A stretch of 64,000 bases of DNA from Xenopus tropicalis (taxonomy: Eukaryota > Chordata > Amphibia > Anura > Pipidae), in assembly GCF_000004195.4 (NCBI RefSeq), contig NC_030677.2, positions 202,108,713 to 202,172,712 on the forward strand. Direction: 5' to 3'. Positions 23,726 through 35,642 of this stretch are shown here, one piece after another. Numbering within the stretch: position 1 is the stretch's first letter; the number at the start of each line of letters is the position of its first letter. A model generated the notes under the pieces. The model did no database searches and was not told the DNA's origin. It saw only the letters and a program-made list of their open reading frames with translations. The position numbers and the translations under genes are program-made.

Positions 23726-23992
23726 GAGGATTACATTTATCTGATGCATTATAGCCAGATTTACTATGTATAAATGCCATTACTAAGAGTAGAAATATTC
23801 TGTGCACCCCGTTAGAAATTCCCCCAGCTCTTATCATAATCAGGAGGTAATAAATGGAAGAAATACCCCTTTTTATGAAAAGGTATATAATATTCTCGTC
23901 ACACAGTCATAGCGTCTGACTTTTATAAACAGAATGACCCACAGATTTAATACAATAGAGGATAAAAAACAGGTTTTTTGTTGTTGTTCATA

Positions 23993-23998
23993 TTTATT
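23993..23998 (-). terminator. Candidate polyadenylation signal AATAAA for onecut2
   Basis: On the minus strand, gggaaataaatatgaacaac is followed about 20 nt later by cctgttttttatcc, a T-rich downstream element. The upstream 500 nt are AT-rich and UTR-like. The position is about 12 kb beyond the stop codon, in the range of long ONECUT2 3' UTRs. Other AATAAA hexamers exist, so use of this site is unproven. Confidence 0.35.
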
Positions 23999-24604
23999 TC
24001 CCTATCAATACATATAAAGGGCAACACATAACAAAAAAACATAAAAAAAAGTCATGGCATTCCCATTTGGTTGAGAACAGAAGGCAATAAGTACAAGTGG
24101 CAAATATAACAGGAAGAAATTTGGCAAAAATATTCATTAAAAAAACATTTTCAGTTTTAAAAGACAGAAAATACAGAGAAACCTGACTGTCCCAGGCAAA
24201 GAAAACAATATAAATATTAGGTCAGTGAAAAAGCCGGTTTATTTGGCAAAAAAAAAGGAAAATGGGTTCTTTGGCAAATAAATTAGAACATATAAAAAAA
24301 GAGACTGACTTTCCACTTGGTTTGATTACTGGGCCGTTGGGTTGATGGGTCACAGCCCCAGAATTCCCCCTCCCATGGCAGAAACCAAAATGATTGTTTT
24401 TATTATTATACAAAATATTTCCCTTCCCCCCAGTGTGTCGTGTTTAATACAAATGTAACTGACGAGTAGTTCTACCGACACAACTATCTTTGGCAAACTG
24501 CATTATTGGCTTTCGCTCACAAGCACAAGTCGTACATTGTCTTACACGTGTGTCTATGGCAGAGCTGGGCTTGTGTGTTTGGTAAAGGACCAGTAACACC
24601 AAAA

Positions 24605-25950
24605 CAACTGGAGATAGGGCAATAGGGTAAGATACTGTTTAGCCATGAAGGTGGCCATTTAGGCTGAGATAGGGCAATAGGGTAAGATACTGTTTAGCCA
24701 TGAAGGTGGCCATTTGGTTGAGATAGGCCAATAGGGCAAGATACTGTTTAGCCATGAAGGTGGCCATTTGGCTGAGATAGGGCAATAGGGTAAGATACTG
24801 TTTAGCCATGGAGGTGGCCATTTGGTTGAGATAGGCCAATAGGGCAAGATACTGTTTAGCCATGAAGGTGGCCATTTGGCTGAGATAGGGCAATAGGGCA
24901 AGATACTGTTTAGCCATGAAGGTGGCCATTTGGCTGAGATAGGGCAATAGGGTAAGATACTGTTTAGCCATGGAGGCGGCCATTTGGTTAAGATAGGGCA
25001 ATAGGGTAAGATACTGTTTAGCCATGAAGGCAGCTGTTTAGCTTTAGATAGGCCAATAGGGCAAGATACTGTTTAGCCATGAAGGCAGCCATTTAGGTTG
25101 AGATAGGGCAATAGGGCAAGATACTGTTTAGCCATGGAGGCAGCCATTAAGGTTCAGTAGGTCAATAGGGTAAAATACTGTTTAGCCATAAAGGTGGCCA
25201 TTTGGTTGAGATAGGCCACTAAGGTAAGATACTGTTTAGCCATGAAGGTGGCCATTTAGGCTGAGATAGGGCAATAGGGTAAGATACTGTTTAGCCATGA
25301 AGGTGGCCATTTAGGCTGAGATATGCCACTAAGGTAAGATACTGTATAGCCATGAAGGTGGCCATTTAGGCTGAGATAGGGCAATAGGGTAAGATACTGT
25401 TTAGCCATGGAGGCAGCCATTTGGTTGAGATAGGCCAATAGGGCAAGATACTGTTTAACAATGAAGGTGGCCATTTGGTTGAGATAGGGCAATAGGGTAA
25501 GATACTGTTTAACAATGAAGGTGGCCATTTAGGCTGAGATAGGGCAATAGGGTAAGATACTGTTTAACAATGAAGGTGGCCATTTAGGCTGAGATAGGGC
25601 AATAGGGTAAGATACTGTTTAGCCATGGAGGCAGCCATTTGGTTGAGATAGGCCAATAGGGCAAGATACTGTTTAACAATGAAGGTGGCCATTTGGTTGA
25701 GATAGGGCAATAGGGCAAGATACTGTTTAGCCATGGAGGCAGCCATTTGGTTAAGATAGGGCAATAGGGTAACATAGTGTTTAGCCATGAAGGCAGCCGT
25801 TTAGCTTTAGATAGGGTAAGATACTGTTTAGCCATGATGGTGGCCATTTAGGTTGAGATAGGGCAATAGGGCAAGATACTGTTTAGCCATGGAGGTGGCC
25901 ATTTAGGTTGAGATAGGGCAATAGGGCAAGATAGTATTTAGCCATGGAGG
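24605..25950. repeat. 54-bp minisatellite, about 25 copies
   Basis: The unit contains gatagggcaatagggtaaga and tactgtttagccatgaaggt and recurs every 54-55 bp. Because 54 is a multiple of three and the reverse strand lacks stops, minus-strand frames of up to 128 aa open up, with an 18-residue repeat (MAKQYLTLLPYLNQMAAS). Variants are mixed along the array (gaaggt/gaggca, ttaggct/ttggttg). It lies in the putative distal 3' UTR of onecut2. Confidence 0.95.
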
Positions 25951-26001
25951 CAGCCATTCAGTTTGAAATAAGATACTGCCCTATTTCAAGCTGAATGGCT
26001 G
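25951..26001. repeat. Inverted repeat at the end of the 54-bp array
   Basis: The left arm cagccattcagtttgaaata and the right arm tatttcaagctgaatggctg pair at 19 of 20 positions with a loop of about 11 nt that itself contains the array motif agatactgccc. The left arm is the last, altered copy of the array unit, so the array ends in a fold-back of its own sequence. Confidence 0.85.
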
Positions 26002-28883
26002 TCTACAAGGCTCTGCAGTAGCTTATTTATATCAACTCTATTTAAACCTCTGAAAAATGATATATATTAGATAAGCTATATAAAATACAGTGGCTTTAGA
26101 ACTTAACCCAGGAATTAAACAGGAATCAAATGTCTTGATCGGCTCCATGAAGAACTATAGATTGCAACCCTTTCTGATACAGAATAAGCCATTTGTTAAC
26201 AGGGAATTCTTTATTTGTAGGTGCTGGTTAGAAGGATGTAAAAAAAATATTGTCCCTTTTTGGCATTACTGGTCCTTTATTGCAGAAATATGGATTTGGA
26301 TGGGACTTTCTTTATTACAGAAATAAATGCAGTTATTAAATATGTCAATGAAAAAAATAACAAATACAGCGAGTGATGTAACAACAGCTCCAATTCAAGC
26401 TTCCCGAAGGCAACCAAGCAGATACTGGTTTCACACAACAGCCAATTGGTTGCTATGGGTTACAAGAACCTTAGCTGCTGATTCCAAGCCACTCCCTGCG
26501 TGGGTTTTTGCAGTAACATTGATACGGTAACAGTGTTGAGCTGACATACATCGGCACAGGGCAAACCTATCTTACCCAATGCAGAACTTTGGTATTGTTA
26601 GCTGTTGATTTGACTGAACCATAGGGTGCAGTTTCCATAGTCACTAGTTTTTTTTTCTATTTTTATTGGGTTTTTTTTAAAATTTGATTTCACACAACAT
26701 ACAACGTGGCAGTAGACGGTGTCTGAAGAGTACTGTATACAACCAATGATAGGTAAGGGAAAGTGGGAAATCAGACGGAATCGTGAAGGAGAGAATTGCT
26801 TGGTGGGCAGGCAAGCAGCAGCAGGGCCATAACAAATGTAGACTTGTATCAGCTTTGGAACCTGTTAGTTAACTGTATATGATACACAAGAGTTGCAAAT
26901 ATTCTTGTACATGGGGCTTAGTGATGTCATCAGGTATAATCAGTGATGTCATTCTTGTAACATGACTCAATAAGTCCTAGTGCTTTTATACAGGTCACAG
27001 AAATCTTCACTGACTTCCATTACTCTAACATTTTACAACAAGTACATTATCAAGTCATATGACAAAAATGACATCACTAAGCATTGATTATAACTGGTGA
27101 CATCACTAAGCACCTTTACAGGATATCCATGGCTCTTGAAAGCCCTTGGTGACTTCTATTATTCCCAATATATATACATCTGGAATTAACACAGACTTTG
27201 GAATTCTAGGATATACTGAGTCAACTACGTTGTTTTTTATATCTATTAGTCCCTTTGATCGGCATCTGAAAATGCTATCTAGTTGTTAGGGTCACTGACC
27301 CAGACAACCAAAAAAAAACCCCAAGATCATGAGGCTTAAGTTTTATTTATTTCTATTGCTTATATTATGCAGGCCATCTATTAATCATTATCCATACTGA
27401 ATTTCCTGGGCTGGTTGCTACAATAATTAGGCCTTAGCAACCACATCACCTGTTACAAATCCTGACAGCTGCACAACAAAAAATATAAATATGGAGACAA
27501 ATTGCCTCATAATACCTGTGTTTAAATCATTTGACATTAATTTCAAGGTGAACTAAAGAGGGGACATGACCATTAACTGCTTAAATATAGTTGGTAGTGG
27601 TGGAATCTGTTTTCCTCTATAGAAGGAATGCATTACAAGGCAACCTGTGGTGCCACTGTGGCCAGTAAACAAGGGGTTAAAGGAAATGTAACCCCTTACA
27701 CAAATGTATGTTTACCCCAGCTGATGAGTTTAGTTGAACGAAGAAAATCCTTGTGATGTTGCTGCTCAGAAAATTAAGTTAGTGAGAAAGGGAAAGTCTA
27801 AGACTTTTCTCTGCTTACTAACTTCATTTTCTGCCGACTGATCCCCGATTCATTTTCAGCCAAACTGATCAGCAGGTGGCGCAATTGCTTCTATTTAATT
27901 TCAATAAGACATCAAAATATAACAGGTTCCAAAGCTGAAATAAGTTCTCATTAAAGAACTGGATTTATTAATTGGCCCCACAATACCTTATGCTTCTGCT
28001 CTTAATGTCTTCCCCATGCATAAAAACATCGATGGGCAACCGGCCAGCGTCCAAATGCTGACAAACTGCAACTCTCAGCAGGAGAATGTTGTAGTCGAGC
28101 AACATTGGGAGGCAGGAAGGTTTCCCCGTACTGGCATTAAATCATAGCACTGCTTCTTCAGTCCCAATCATAATAGAAAGCAGCAACACAGAACAACTTC
28201 CAAATCATAAAACAAGGTCAAATATCATTTTCTACACAAAGCAAATTAACCTCTTTTAGCCCAGAGCGCAAGTGGGTGCCCTGCTCAGCAACGCCCCCCC
28301 CCCCCCCCCATCGACGCTCTCCGACGCTAAAAGACGTTAATACAGATTGTTTCCTCAGCAACAAAAATAGGAAATTGTAAACTCTGGCCTCATTCTGCAA
28401 CGCTCCCCAATCCTCAATAAATAAGATTTAAAAAAAAAAAAAAAAATCCCCCCCCCAAACAGAACAACGCATGTCGTTTCAGTTGATGAGCGCACCTTCT
28501 GCACTAATACAAAAGCACAACCTAGAACGTATAAAGCTTTTCTTTTATCTCTTAAATCACAGTTACTAAAAGAAACAGTGAACAATATATTACATACGCT
28601 ATAATTACATTACTCTAACCACTAGTATCTATGAGGTATATCTGAGAAAATTCGGTAAGGAATTGTGCGGTCTGCCGCGCCGCCCGTTTCAGATTAAAGC
28701 TTTCAAACCGTGAACGTACAAAAAAACCAAAAAAAAATCCAATATATTTACAAAGAATCAAAACGTGAAAAGTGCAGGGCCGGTTTTAATGTAGCGGAGA
28801 AGGGGTGGTCGCCTGGGCCAATAGAAGTAGATAAAATTACAAAAGCCTTTGTATTATGATACACTTGTTAGATATATTTAATG
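26002..28883. other. Putative onecut2 3' UTR or intergenic DNA with degraded repeats
   Basis: No gene. At about 26930-27180 there is a segment with gacatcactaagc repeated, related to the foldback at 54945-55130. At about 27676 ttaaaggaaatgtaacccc begins a TTAA-type MITE-like block extending to about 27950. At 28293-28310 there is an uninterrupted C run. The stretch at about 28150-28760 lacks visible repeats and may be conserved UTR. Confidence 0.4.
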
Positions 28884-29094
28884 CAGGGATCCCCAACCTT
28901 TCTTACTCGTGAGCCAACCTATGCACCCTATCAGCTTACAGGGGCTTTATTTGGTAGGAAATCTTGTTTTTATTTAACCAAAACTTGCCCCCAAGGAATT
29001 AAAAAATAACTCCCTGGTTTGGGGGCACTGAGAGCAACACCCAAGGGGTTGGGGAGCAACATGGTGCTCACGAGCCACTGGTTGGGGATCACTG
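28884..29094 (-). mobile_element. hAT-like MITE, internally deleted
   Basis: Starts cagggatccccaacctttct and ends ggttggggatcactg. The flanks atttaatg (28876-28883) and gtttaatg (29095-29102) match at 7 of 8 positions, a clear target duplication. It is about 90 bp shorter than the copy at 21263-21567 and is in the opposite orientation. Confidence 0.85.
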
Positions 29095-30444
29095 GTTTAA
29101 TGTATCCATGAAGGATGTCCAGCCCTTCGACATTAACCTGGGCGGCTACAGGTTGGACATTCCTAATGGACGTAAATCCATTTTCCCCATGAAAAAAACG
29201 GGGGCCCCTCGCCTTCTTTACTAACTCCGGCCCTGGGAAAAAAAAAGGGATTAAGGTAAAGGGGACCTTTGGTATTTTGACTTAAAGAAAAGGTTGTTCT
29301 GTGCAAGAGGGTGTAGCAAAGCACCGCAGTTACAAAGAGTGGGAGATCCCAATGCATTAGGCAATGCCGAGGAACTCACAACAGGGGAGTGGGGGAATAG
29401 ACAGAGCTTGGCTACTTCTGGACTGACTAAATTGCTGCTTTGGTTTAAGCAAGGCACTGGTCCCATGGTTATGGAATACTCTGCGAGGAAAAGGCAAGGC
29501 CGAGAGCTGTTACCAGGTTAATCCCCCCTTCAAGAGACAACAGGCTATGTTTGAAAGTAAGGATTATATTCATCTATTATCCATTTTTTTTACATTTATT
29601 TACAAGGAAGGCCATACTGCTTGCATCAACAAAGATAAACCTTTGGCATTCTCTGTAGAGCCTAAAGCAACAAACAATAGTCATAAACAATGGAGCAGTA
29701 GAAATCTATGAAGATTGCCTTGACTTGGCCATAGACAAAAGATGTTTGATTATTTGTTTATCCACCATCTACCATGTTTGTGGACAATTGGACTATCCAT
29801 TCTACCTTGTGACCGATTAAATATCACTGGACTAAGGGTCCTTTTCAGCCCATACATGTGTCATGAAGCTATTGATTAAATCAAGAGAGGCTCAATCGAT
29901 AGCCAATGCCCTCCAATATATGATCACCTTCAGCCAATGCAAGCAGTATTGCACTTCCCACTCATATGTATAAATAAAAGAATTTAGATGATGAACGCTC
30001 TGTGCACATCAAATAATAATAAATAAATGGAAAATAAACCCTACTTCTAAACATGGCATATTATCCCAGTTCTAGACAGTTCAAAATTCACAATATCCAA
30101 AAGATCAGAAAGACGAGTCAAAGCAATGTGTTCCTAGTTCAAAGGTTACCCGCCTGGTCACAGTAGGTTTTTTTTGTTAGACTTCTGAAATGACTTTCTG
30201 CAATGACTTTAAACCTTTTGATTTATCAATAAAGAACTTAAATAAAAATACTGCTTTAAAAACTGCTTTGGCAAAGGCACTCCAAAGCTCTGGATTTGCA
30301 ATATATATATATATTACATCATGTAAGTACTGGTTCCAATATCTTCCTGTTCTGGTCAAGGGAAGACAACTGCTTATGATGCAATTGGTCAATTGAAGAT
30401 ATAGCTGTTTACTTTTCCAGACAATAATTGCACCCATGGACTAT

Positions 30445-30648
30445 AAGGGTGAAGACACACTGGGCTACTAGTAGCAGCTACTTTTTCATGGCTACTAAAC
30501 ACCAGAAAATCCCCTGCCTTAGACAATACTGAGAATTGCCTCTGCTAAAACACACGTAGAGACAATTATCAGTAAATGATCAGCATTGTCTATTTCAGTA
30601 GATATGACAAGTAGCTGCTACTAGTAGCTCTGTGTGTCTTCACCCTAA
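30445..30648. mobile_element. Family B foldback element
   Basis: Starts taagggtgaagacacactgg and ends ctgtgtgtcttcaccctaa. The arms contain gctactagtagcagctact in both orientations around the core aaatgatcagcattgtct. It is a complete, uninterrupted copy, useful as reference for the nested copy at 41866-42384. It lies in the putative onecut2 3' UTR. Confidence 0.85.
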
Positions 30649-30783
30649 GCCTCTCAAATCCCAATGGGAAGCAATTCACAAAAATTCTTGGTGGTTTTTC
30701 TAAAGCACAGGCACAAACAAGTGGGTAGTCTTTGAATGAAGGTAACATTTAGTTGAGTAGTTTATAGTAACCCATGGTGCACC

Positions 30784-30899
30784 ACTGTAGGACAAAGAGA
30801 TTACCTTCTGTCTCTCAAAAGGGGTGCACCATGTTGAGAGGCAAAGAGATTACCTTGACATGGTGTTTCGAGGCAGACGGTAACCTCTTTGTCCTACAG
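30784..30899. repeat. Foldback hairpin in the putative 3' UTR
   Basis: The left arm ctgtaggacaaagagattac, then cttctgtctctc, pairs with the right arm gaggcagacggtaacctctt, then tgtcctacag, with about 3 mismatches in 30. Between them lie further repeats of the same motif (gcaaagagattaccttgaca) and gtgcaccat. If transcribed, the RNA would form a strong stem. Confidence 0.85.
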
Positions 30900-31268
30900 A
30901 CACTGGGATAAATGACTGAAATATTTGATCGTATATTCTAGCACCAATAAATCACCTAATGTCCATCCAGATGCATCTACTGAGGACTTCTTTGGACCTG
31001 GAACACCTTGCTTTGCTCCCTTGTGAACTTGACACCCACAAACAAAACCAAAAGACGCTCTCAGGTCAATAAGCCAATTCCACACAGGTTTTTCTTTGGG
31101 CTATCTGAGCTTCAGCTGTATATTTAGAAAAGAAAAATGAGCTCCTTTTGTCCAAGAGAGAACAGAAACACAATCCACTGCCATGCATGTTAGTCCTCTC
31201 TTTAACCAAAGGAGTGAAGGTTCCAGGAACGAGGCAGATGCAAACAGCAGACCGCACACTGAAACAAA

Positions 31269-31586
31269 TCTTTGGTATCTTTGGTATCATCAACAACGAT
31301 TAGAATTACAAAAGGAAAAAAGTCAGTGAGGTAGCCTATTTTTGGTTCTCACTAGGAATAGAAATTTTTTTTTTCCGTTTTAGTTTTTTTTTTTTTCCAT
31401 TACACACATAGTTCGTTCTTGGAAGCAGCTAGTTTTAAGGGTTATTTTTCCTTTCGCTCTCTCTTCTTTTTTTTTTTTGGTTTGGAATGTCTTTTGGGTT
31501 TTTTTTTCCTTTTTGCTTTTTTTTTTTTGTATTCCCCCAAGCTCGTATTAGAAGCCACAAAAGTTTCCAGCAAAAAAATCTTTGGT
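31269..31586 (-). promoter_or_regulatory. Distal miR-9 site cluster (three 8-mers) with a let-7 site
   Basis: Exact 8-mer miR-9 target sites on the minus strand at 31269-31276, 31278-31285 and 31579-31586; the first two are only 9 nt apart start to start. A let-7 8-mer match lies at 31327-31334 (TGAGGTAG on the plus strand), and a 7-mer miR-9 site follows at 31744-31750. Onecut2 repression by miR-9 is established in mammals; use of these particular sites is inferred. Confidence 0.6.
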
Positions 31587-33293
31587 GAGCAATAACAGTA
31601 GTGTAAATGGTATTTGTATTCCGAATGTACAACTCCAGAGTCAAGATGAATGCTTGTCCACAAACGTCGCTCTGTTGTTCTGATCAGCCAAAAAAAAAAA
31701 ACGAAAAAAACCAAAACGAACGAACGAAAAAAAAATCATAGTGCTTTGGTTGATTTAAATAAAAAATATAAACTATACAACGCACTGTTCCAGTGGATGC
31801 CCAATAAATTAAATAAATAAAGTTGCACCGTGACATAAAATGGCAAAATGATTGGATGCGTCTCCGTCGGAAATAAACTTAAATAACTTAATTACGGCTT
31901 ATAAAAAAAAAAGTACCATTGAAAAATTAAATACATTTTTTGAAAAGTGTTGTTTTTTTGTTTTGTTTTTTTTTGTAACCTGCATTTTTTTCTCACATAT
32001 GTAACAGAATTTGGCTGCTTTGTAAAGCAAAGATACAGAGTCTAACAAAAGAGCATCTCTGATGCCGTAAGCCTTTAACCTTGATAAATAAGTAAATCAA
32101 TAACAAATTCAAGCACAAAATTACGTTAAATAATCGGGAAAAAAAAAAAGAATTAATAAGTTAATTATACTTTGGATTTAAACCGAATGAAATAGGGCAA
32201 AAAGGGAGGGGTTTAAAGCTTTCAAAATAGCGAGTGGTTTTACATTAAATTATTATTATATTAGATTCTGTTAATTAATAAATAAATATTAGTCAAGACA
32301 GCCAATAAAACATGAATAACAATGATAACAAAAACATAGTAACAAGCAAACAGCACATTTTTTTTTTTATGCCATAGAGGCCACCCCTGCCTAGTTCCTA
32401 TTGGTCGCAGGAGGTGACTATCACATATGCAGGCTTTGCTTGTGCTGGTTTTGTCTTTTTCTTTGGATTGAGCTTTAGGTAAAAATAGATTGAGAATAAA
32501 GCTATTCAACCGAAGTTATTAACACATTCTTTGTTCTTCCACTGATGATCGGCCTCTTGGGTGCCAGAAAGGTGCAACTTTTTGGCACTCAAGGGGTTGA
32601 ATTAATGTACATAGTTTCTTGAAAGTTGAATTTATCTAGGATGTGCCCATGATGTAGACTCCCCGTGAAAACAGAAGATGTTGGGATACTAAGTATTGCT
32701 TTACGGGCAGTATTTGCAACCATTTCCCAATTCCGTGCTATAAATGGATGTTCTCCAGCTTGGAGCCGTCAAACCTTCCAGAAACTGGATGTTTATGCAA
32801 CTGGGGAAGGTGCCGAGGGGAACTCTTGTGCTTCTCACAAATGTTTCCAGAATGAAAAACAGCTCAGCTCTACAATAATGGTACAATGGATTCTTCAAAG
32901 CGACTTGTCAACGTTGTCTGTAATGGTGACGGGAGAAGTCACCCCAACAGGCACCGCTCGACAAGACTTTCCATTTATAATAAAATGGAATTCTCTTATT
33001 CTAAATATTCAATTATATATCCAGCTGGAGTGTATTTCTGAATCCCCCAAAACAGAAGTAAATTTATTGCCAAAATAAAACACTAATTGGAGAATCTCTA
33101 GTCTAGAATAATTGTCCTATTTCCAAAAAGATGGTGTGTCAGAGCCTATGCCCTCAATGGTGGCTCCCGATATCTAATTCTAGCCTTGGACCACAAAATG
33201 CTTGATATATTATTGCTCTTCCCTTAGTTATTAACTCATAGTTGTCAATAGTTATTCCAGGATTTGTGAAACCCAAAGTTGGAACAAACACTT

Positions 33294-33608
33294 AGGGGCA
33301 GATTTATTCAAACCTGAGATTGCCTTTTTTTCCTGAGATTTATAAAAATCTCTCCAAAAAACAATCTCAAATATTTTCAAATTTGAGTTTTATGAACTTG
33401 AATTTTTCTTTCTCTACCAAAAAAAATGTAAATGGCAAAATCTAACAATTAAAACCTAGACATTACAGCTATTTTATTTTTTTTTAGTTTTTTTTTCCAA
33501 CCAGTCAAAATAAGTTATTTTTGTTGCAATCAACTTGAGTTTTTTTTCTAACTATGCTAAAAAAAATTGCAAAAAACCTCAAATTTGAAAATTTGTAAAT
33601 CTGCCTCT
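33294..33608. mobile_element. Foldback MITE (gggcagatttattcaaa ends)
   Basis: The left end taggggcagatttattcaaa and the right end aatttgtaaatctgcctcta are inverted relative to each other, with further matches inside (aaatttgag near 33380, ctcaaatttgaaaat near 33580). AT-rich interior. It lies in the putative onecut2 3' UTR. Confidence 0.65.
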
Positions 33609-33664
33609 ATTCTTAGAAATAAAATATCAGCAAAATTTGAAAAATGCAACAATAAAATCTCAAG

Positions 33665-33901
33665 TAGTGATGAGCGAATTTCCACATTTCGCAAAAATTT
33701 GCGCGTCAAGAAAAGTTGCGGTCACATCAAAATAGGTGCGTTTGCGCAAAAATTGGGCTAATTTGCTGCAAAATGGGTGCGGTTGTGTCAAAAAAAGTAG
33801 TGCTCGACAAAAAAGTTGCACGACAAGTGCGTTTCGCAAATTTTTCTGTTGTTTTGTAAATTTTTGGGCAAACCGGAATGGGACTGATTCGCTCATCACT
33901 A
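33665..33901. mobile_element. MITE with tagtgatgagcgaat terminal repeats
   Basis: The ends tagtgatgagcgaat and attcgctcatcacta are perfect 15-bp inverted repeats. The interior is rich in TTGCG and TTTCGC motifs. This end sequence is very common in Xenopus genomes as far as I remember. It has no coding capacity; the 64-aa and 79-aa frames across it are accidental. Confidence 0.85.
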
Positions 33902-33934
33902 AGCTTAAGTGATTTTTCTTTGTTGAATTGCTAA

Positions 33935-34120
33935 GCCTTTGGGGAAAACAATGAGTGGAACTAATTCTTAAGCAAACATTCTAAATGTTTTATGTATAAA
34001 AACTGATTATAGGAAAAAGTGAGTAGAAAAAATCCACAGCAATTTTTGCCAGATTTTTTTTTACTTCTTTTGAAAGGGAAAATTTTGCTTAGGAATTAGT
34101 TCCATTCAACGCTTCCCATT
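33935..34120. mobile_element. Foldback MITE (gaactaattcttaagc arms)
   Basis: The left arm tggaactaattcttaagcaa and the right arm ttgcttaggaattagttcca pair at nearly all positions. They are separated by about 110 bp of AT-rich DNA. The third MITE in a row between 33.3 and 34.1 kb, so this stretch of the putative UTR has been a repeated insertion site. Confidence 0.7.
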
Positions 34121-34372
34121 TTTTTTGTACATTGACCCAAATCCAAAACACGAAATTCAGCACACAATTGTTTTTGTATCCCAACACCTTGTGTCTGGAG
34201 CCAGTTAAATCCTATCGCTTTATGTGGGAATATGCATTGGGTGAAAAAAGGGCAATTTTCTTACTTCCATAACAATTAGCTTTAAATAAAAAACCTGATG
34301 GTGGCACTGTAGGTGCTTAGCCGTGCAAGAAGCATGTATGAGGTGAAAAACGAAAGCTATTGAGAATCCTCT

Positions 34373-35642
34373 TCTTTGGTACTGTAGCTATTGAGGTTTT
34401 GGTTGCTCTGTCCCTTTGTTTTCTTTGAAAAAAATAAACTGCATAGGCACAAATTAAAGACAATCTTCAACTTTAAGAGAACTAAGTGAGTTGTCAAATG
34501 AAGCAGCAACAGCATCCTTCAGTATTCGCTTTGCCTTTTCACCCTATCCAACCCTTTTTTTTTGTTTTTGTTTCCTCGAGATCTGCTTCCTAAGACGTTT
34601 GTCCAAACACAGTGTGTTAGTAGTTTTTTCCTGACGTGCTTCCTTTTCTCAATGGAACAGTTTGTTGCAGAAGAAGTAGGTGCAGAAAAAGTTTCTTTGG
34701 TTTCAATTAAGTGGTACATAAAAAAAAAGTCTTGAATGTCTTTAAAGAGTTATTATAGCCTTTGGCTTGGAACACAGACCCAGATATACTACGGGGGGGC
34801 CATTCACTGGTGAACAAAAACAGAAACCAACCACAAACAATGTTGGAAGAACAGCGGCCATGTTGGATCGCAGTGTGACCATGTTAAGTATTAGCTTCCT
34901 AGCAAAAAAATTAAATATCATAAATATTCTTCACATATATATATATATTTATAAACGGTAGTAAACTATCCAGGTGTTGAAGCAAACACGCTTATTGGTT
35001 TGTAAAACATGGCGTTCTACATTCTTTGGTTATACTTTTGTTCTTTGGTGTGCTGTACGGTTTGGGAACGAGGCTCAACGACGTCCCCAGTATAGACAAA
35101 TATCGGTGTATTTAAAATGGAAAATATTGGCTTTGATTTATTAAAACATGACCAGATGTTCCCATAGATCAGTAAATCGATCCTTTGGTCATTTGCCAGA
35201 TTCAACACCTTTTCATGGTCGAGTGAATAAGGCAACAACCTTCATTATTGACTTATCTGACACAATAGATCCATAGAGAACATGGACCTACCCAATGTGT
35301 TTCTGATACCCATACAGTGACCTCCTGAGCGCAAACATTATATATACAAACGTATGGAATGTGACTGGATTCAAGTTGTGGCATATATCTATTTGTATCT
35401 TTATATATTATATTTTGTGCTTCAGACTGTACTTTTACATCACAAAACGGTCTCCAAGAGGCATCTAAGTGTAGTTATTCGGTAAAAAATAATATAAAGA
35501 CTGTAAAATATACTGAGAAACTAGATGACGCCTTTCAGAAGCAACAAAAATAGAGCTGTTCTTTGGAACCACCAGGGTTGAGGATTTGTGCTAGGAGGGG
35601 AAACCACTGTGTTAGGAGGTTGTGGTTGATTGGATCTTTGGT
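34373..35642 (-). promoter_or_regulatory. Proximal miR-9 site cluster (five 8-mers)
   Basis: Five exact 8-mer miR-9 sites on the minus strand: 34373-34380, 34694-34701, 35023-35030, 35042-35049 and 35635-35642, plus a 7-mer at 35183-35189 and a 7-mer-A1 at 35560-35566. At 35023-35033 the complementarity covers the first 11 nt of miR-9 (TCTTTGGTTAT on the plus strand). A miR-218 8-mer match lies at 35415-35422. All fall within 1.7 kb of the onecut2 stop codon. Confidence 0.7.

Noticed and set aside
24639..25025. 128-codon minus-strand frame with an 18-residue repeat
   Set aside because: Result of the 54-bp period; stops appear in other stretches of the same array.
31370..31740. Long T tracts and A-rich repeats that could suggest processed pseudogene tails
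   Set aside because: The tracts occur repeatedly in one AT-rich UTR-like stretch and no retrocopy sequence precedes any of them.
32665..33078. 137-codon plus-strand frame, the longest non-repeat frame in the window
   Set aside because: It lies antisense in the presumed onecut2 3' UTR, has no recognisable domain, and its translation shows no signal peptide or motif. AT-rich unique DNA can hold such a frame by chance.
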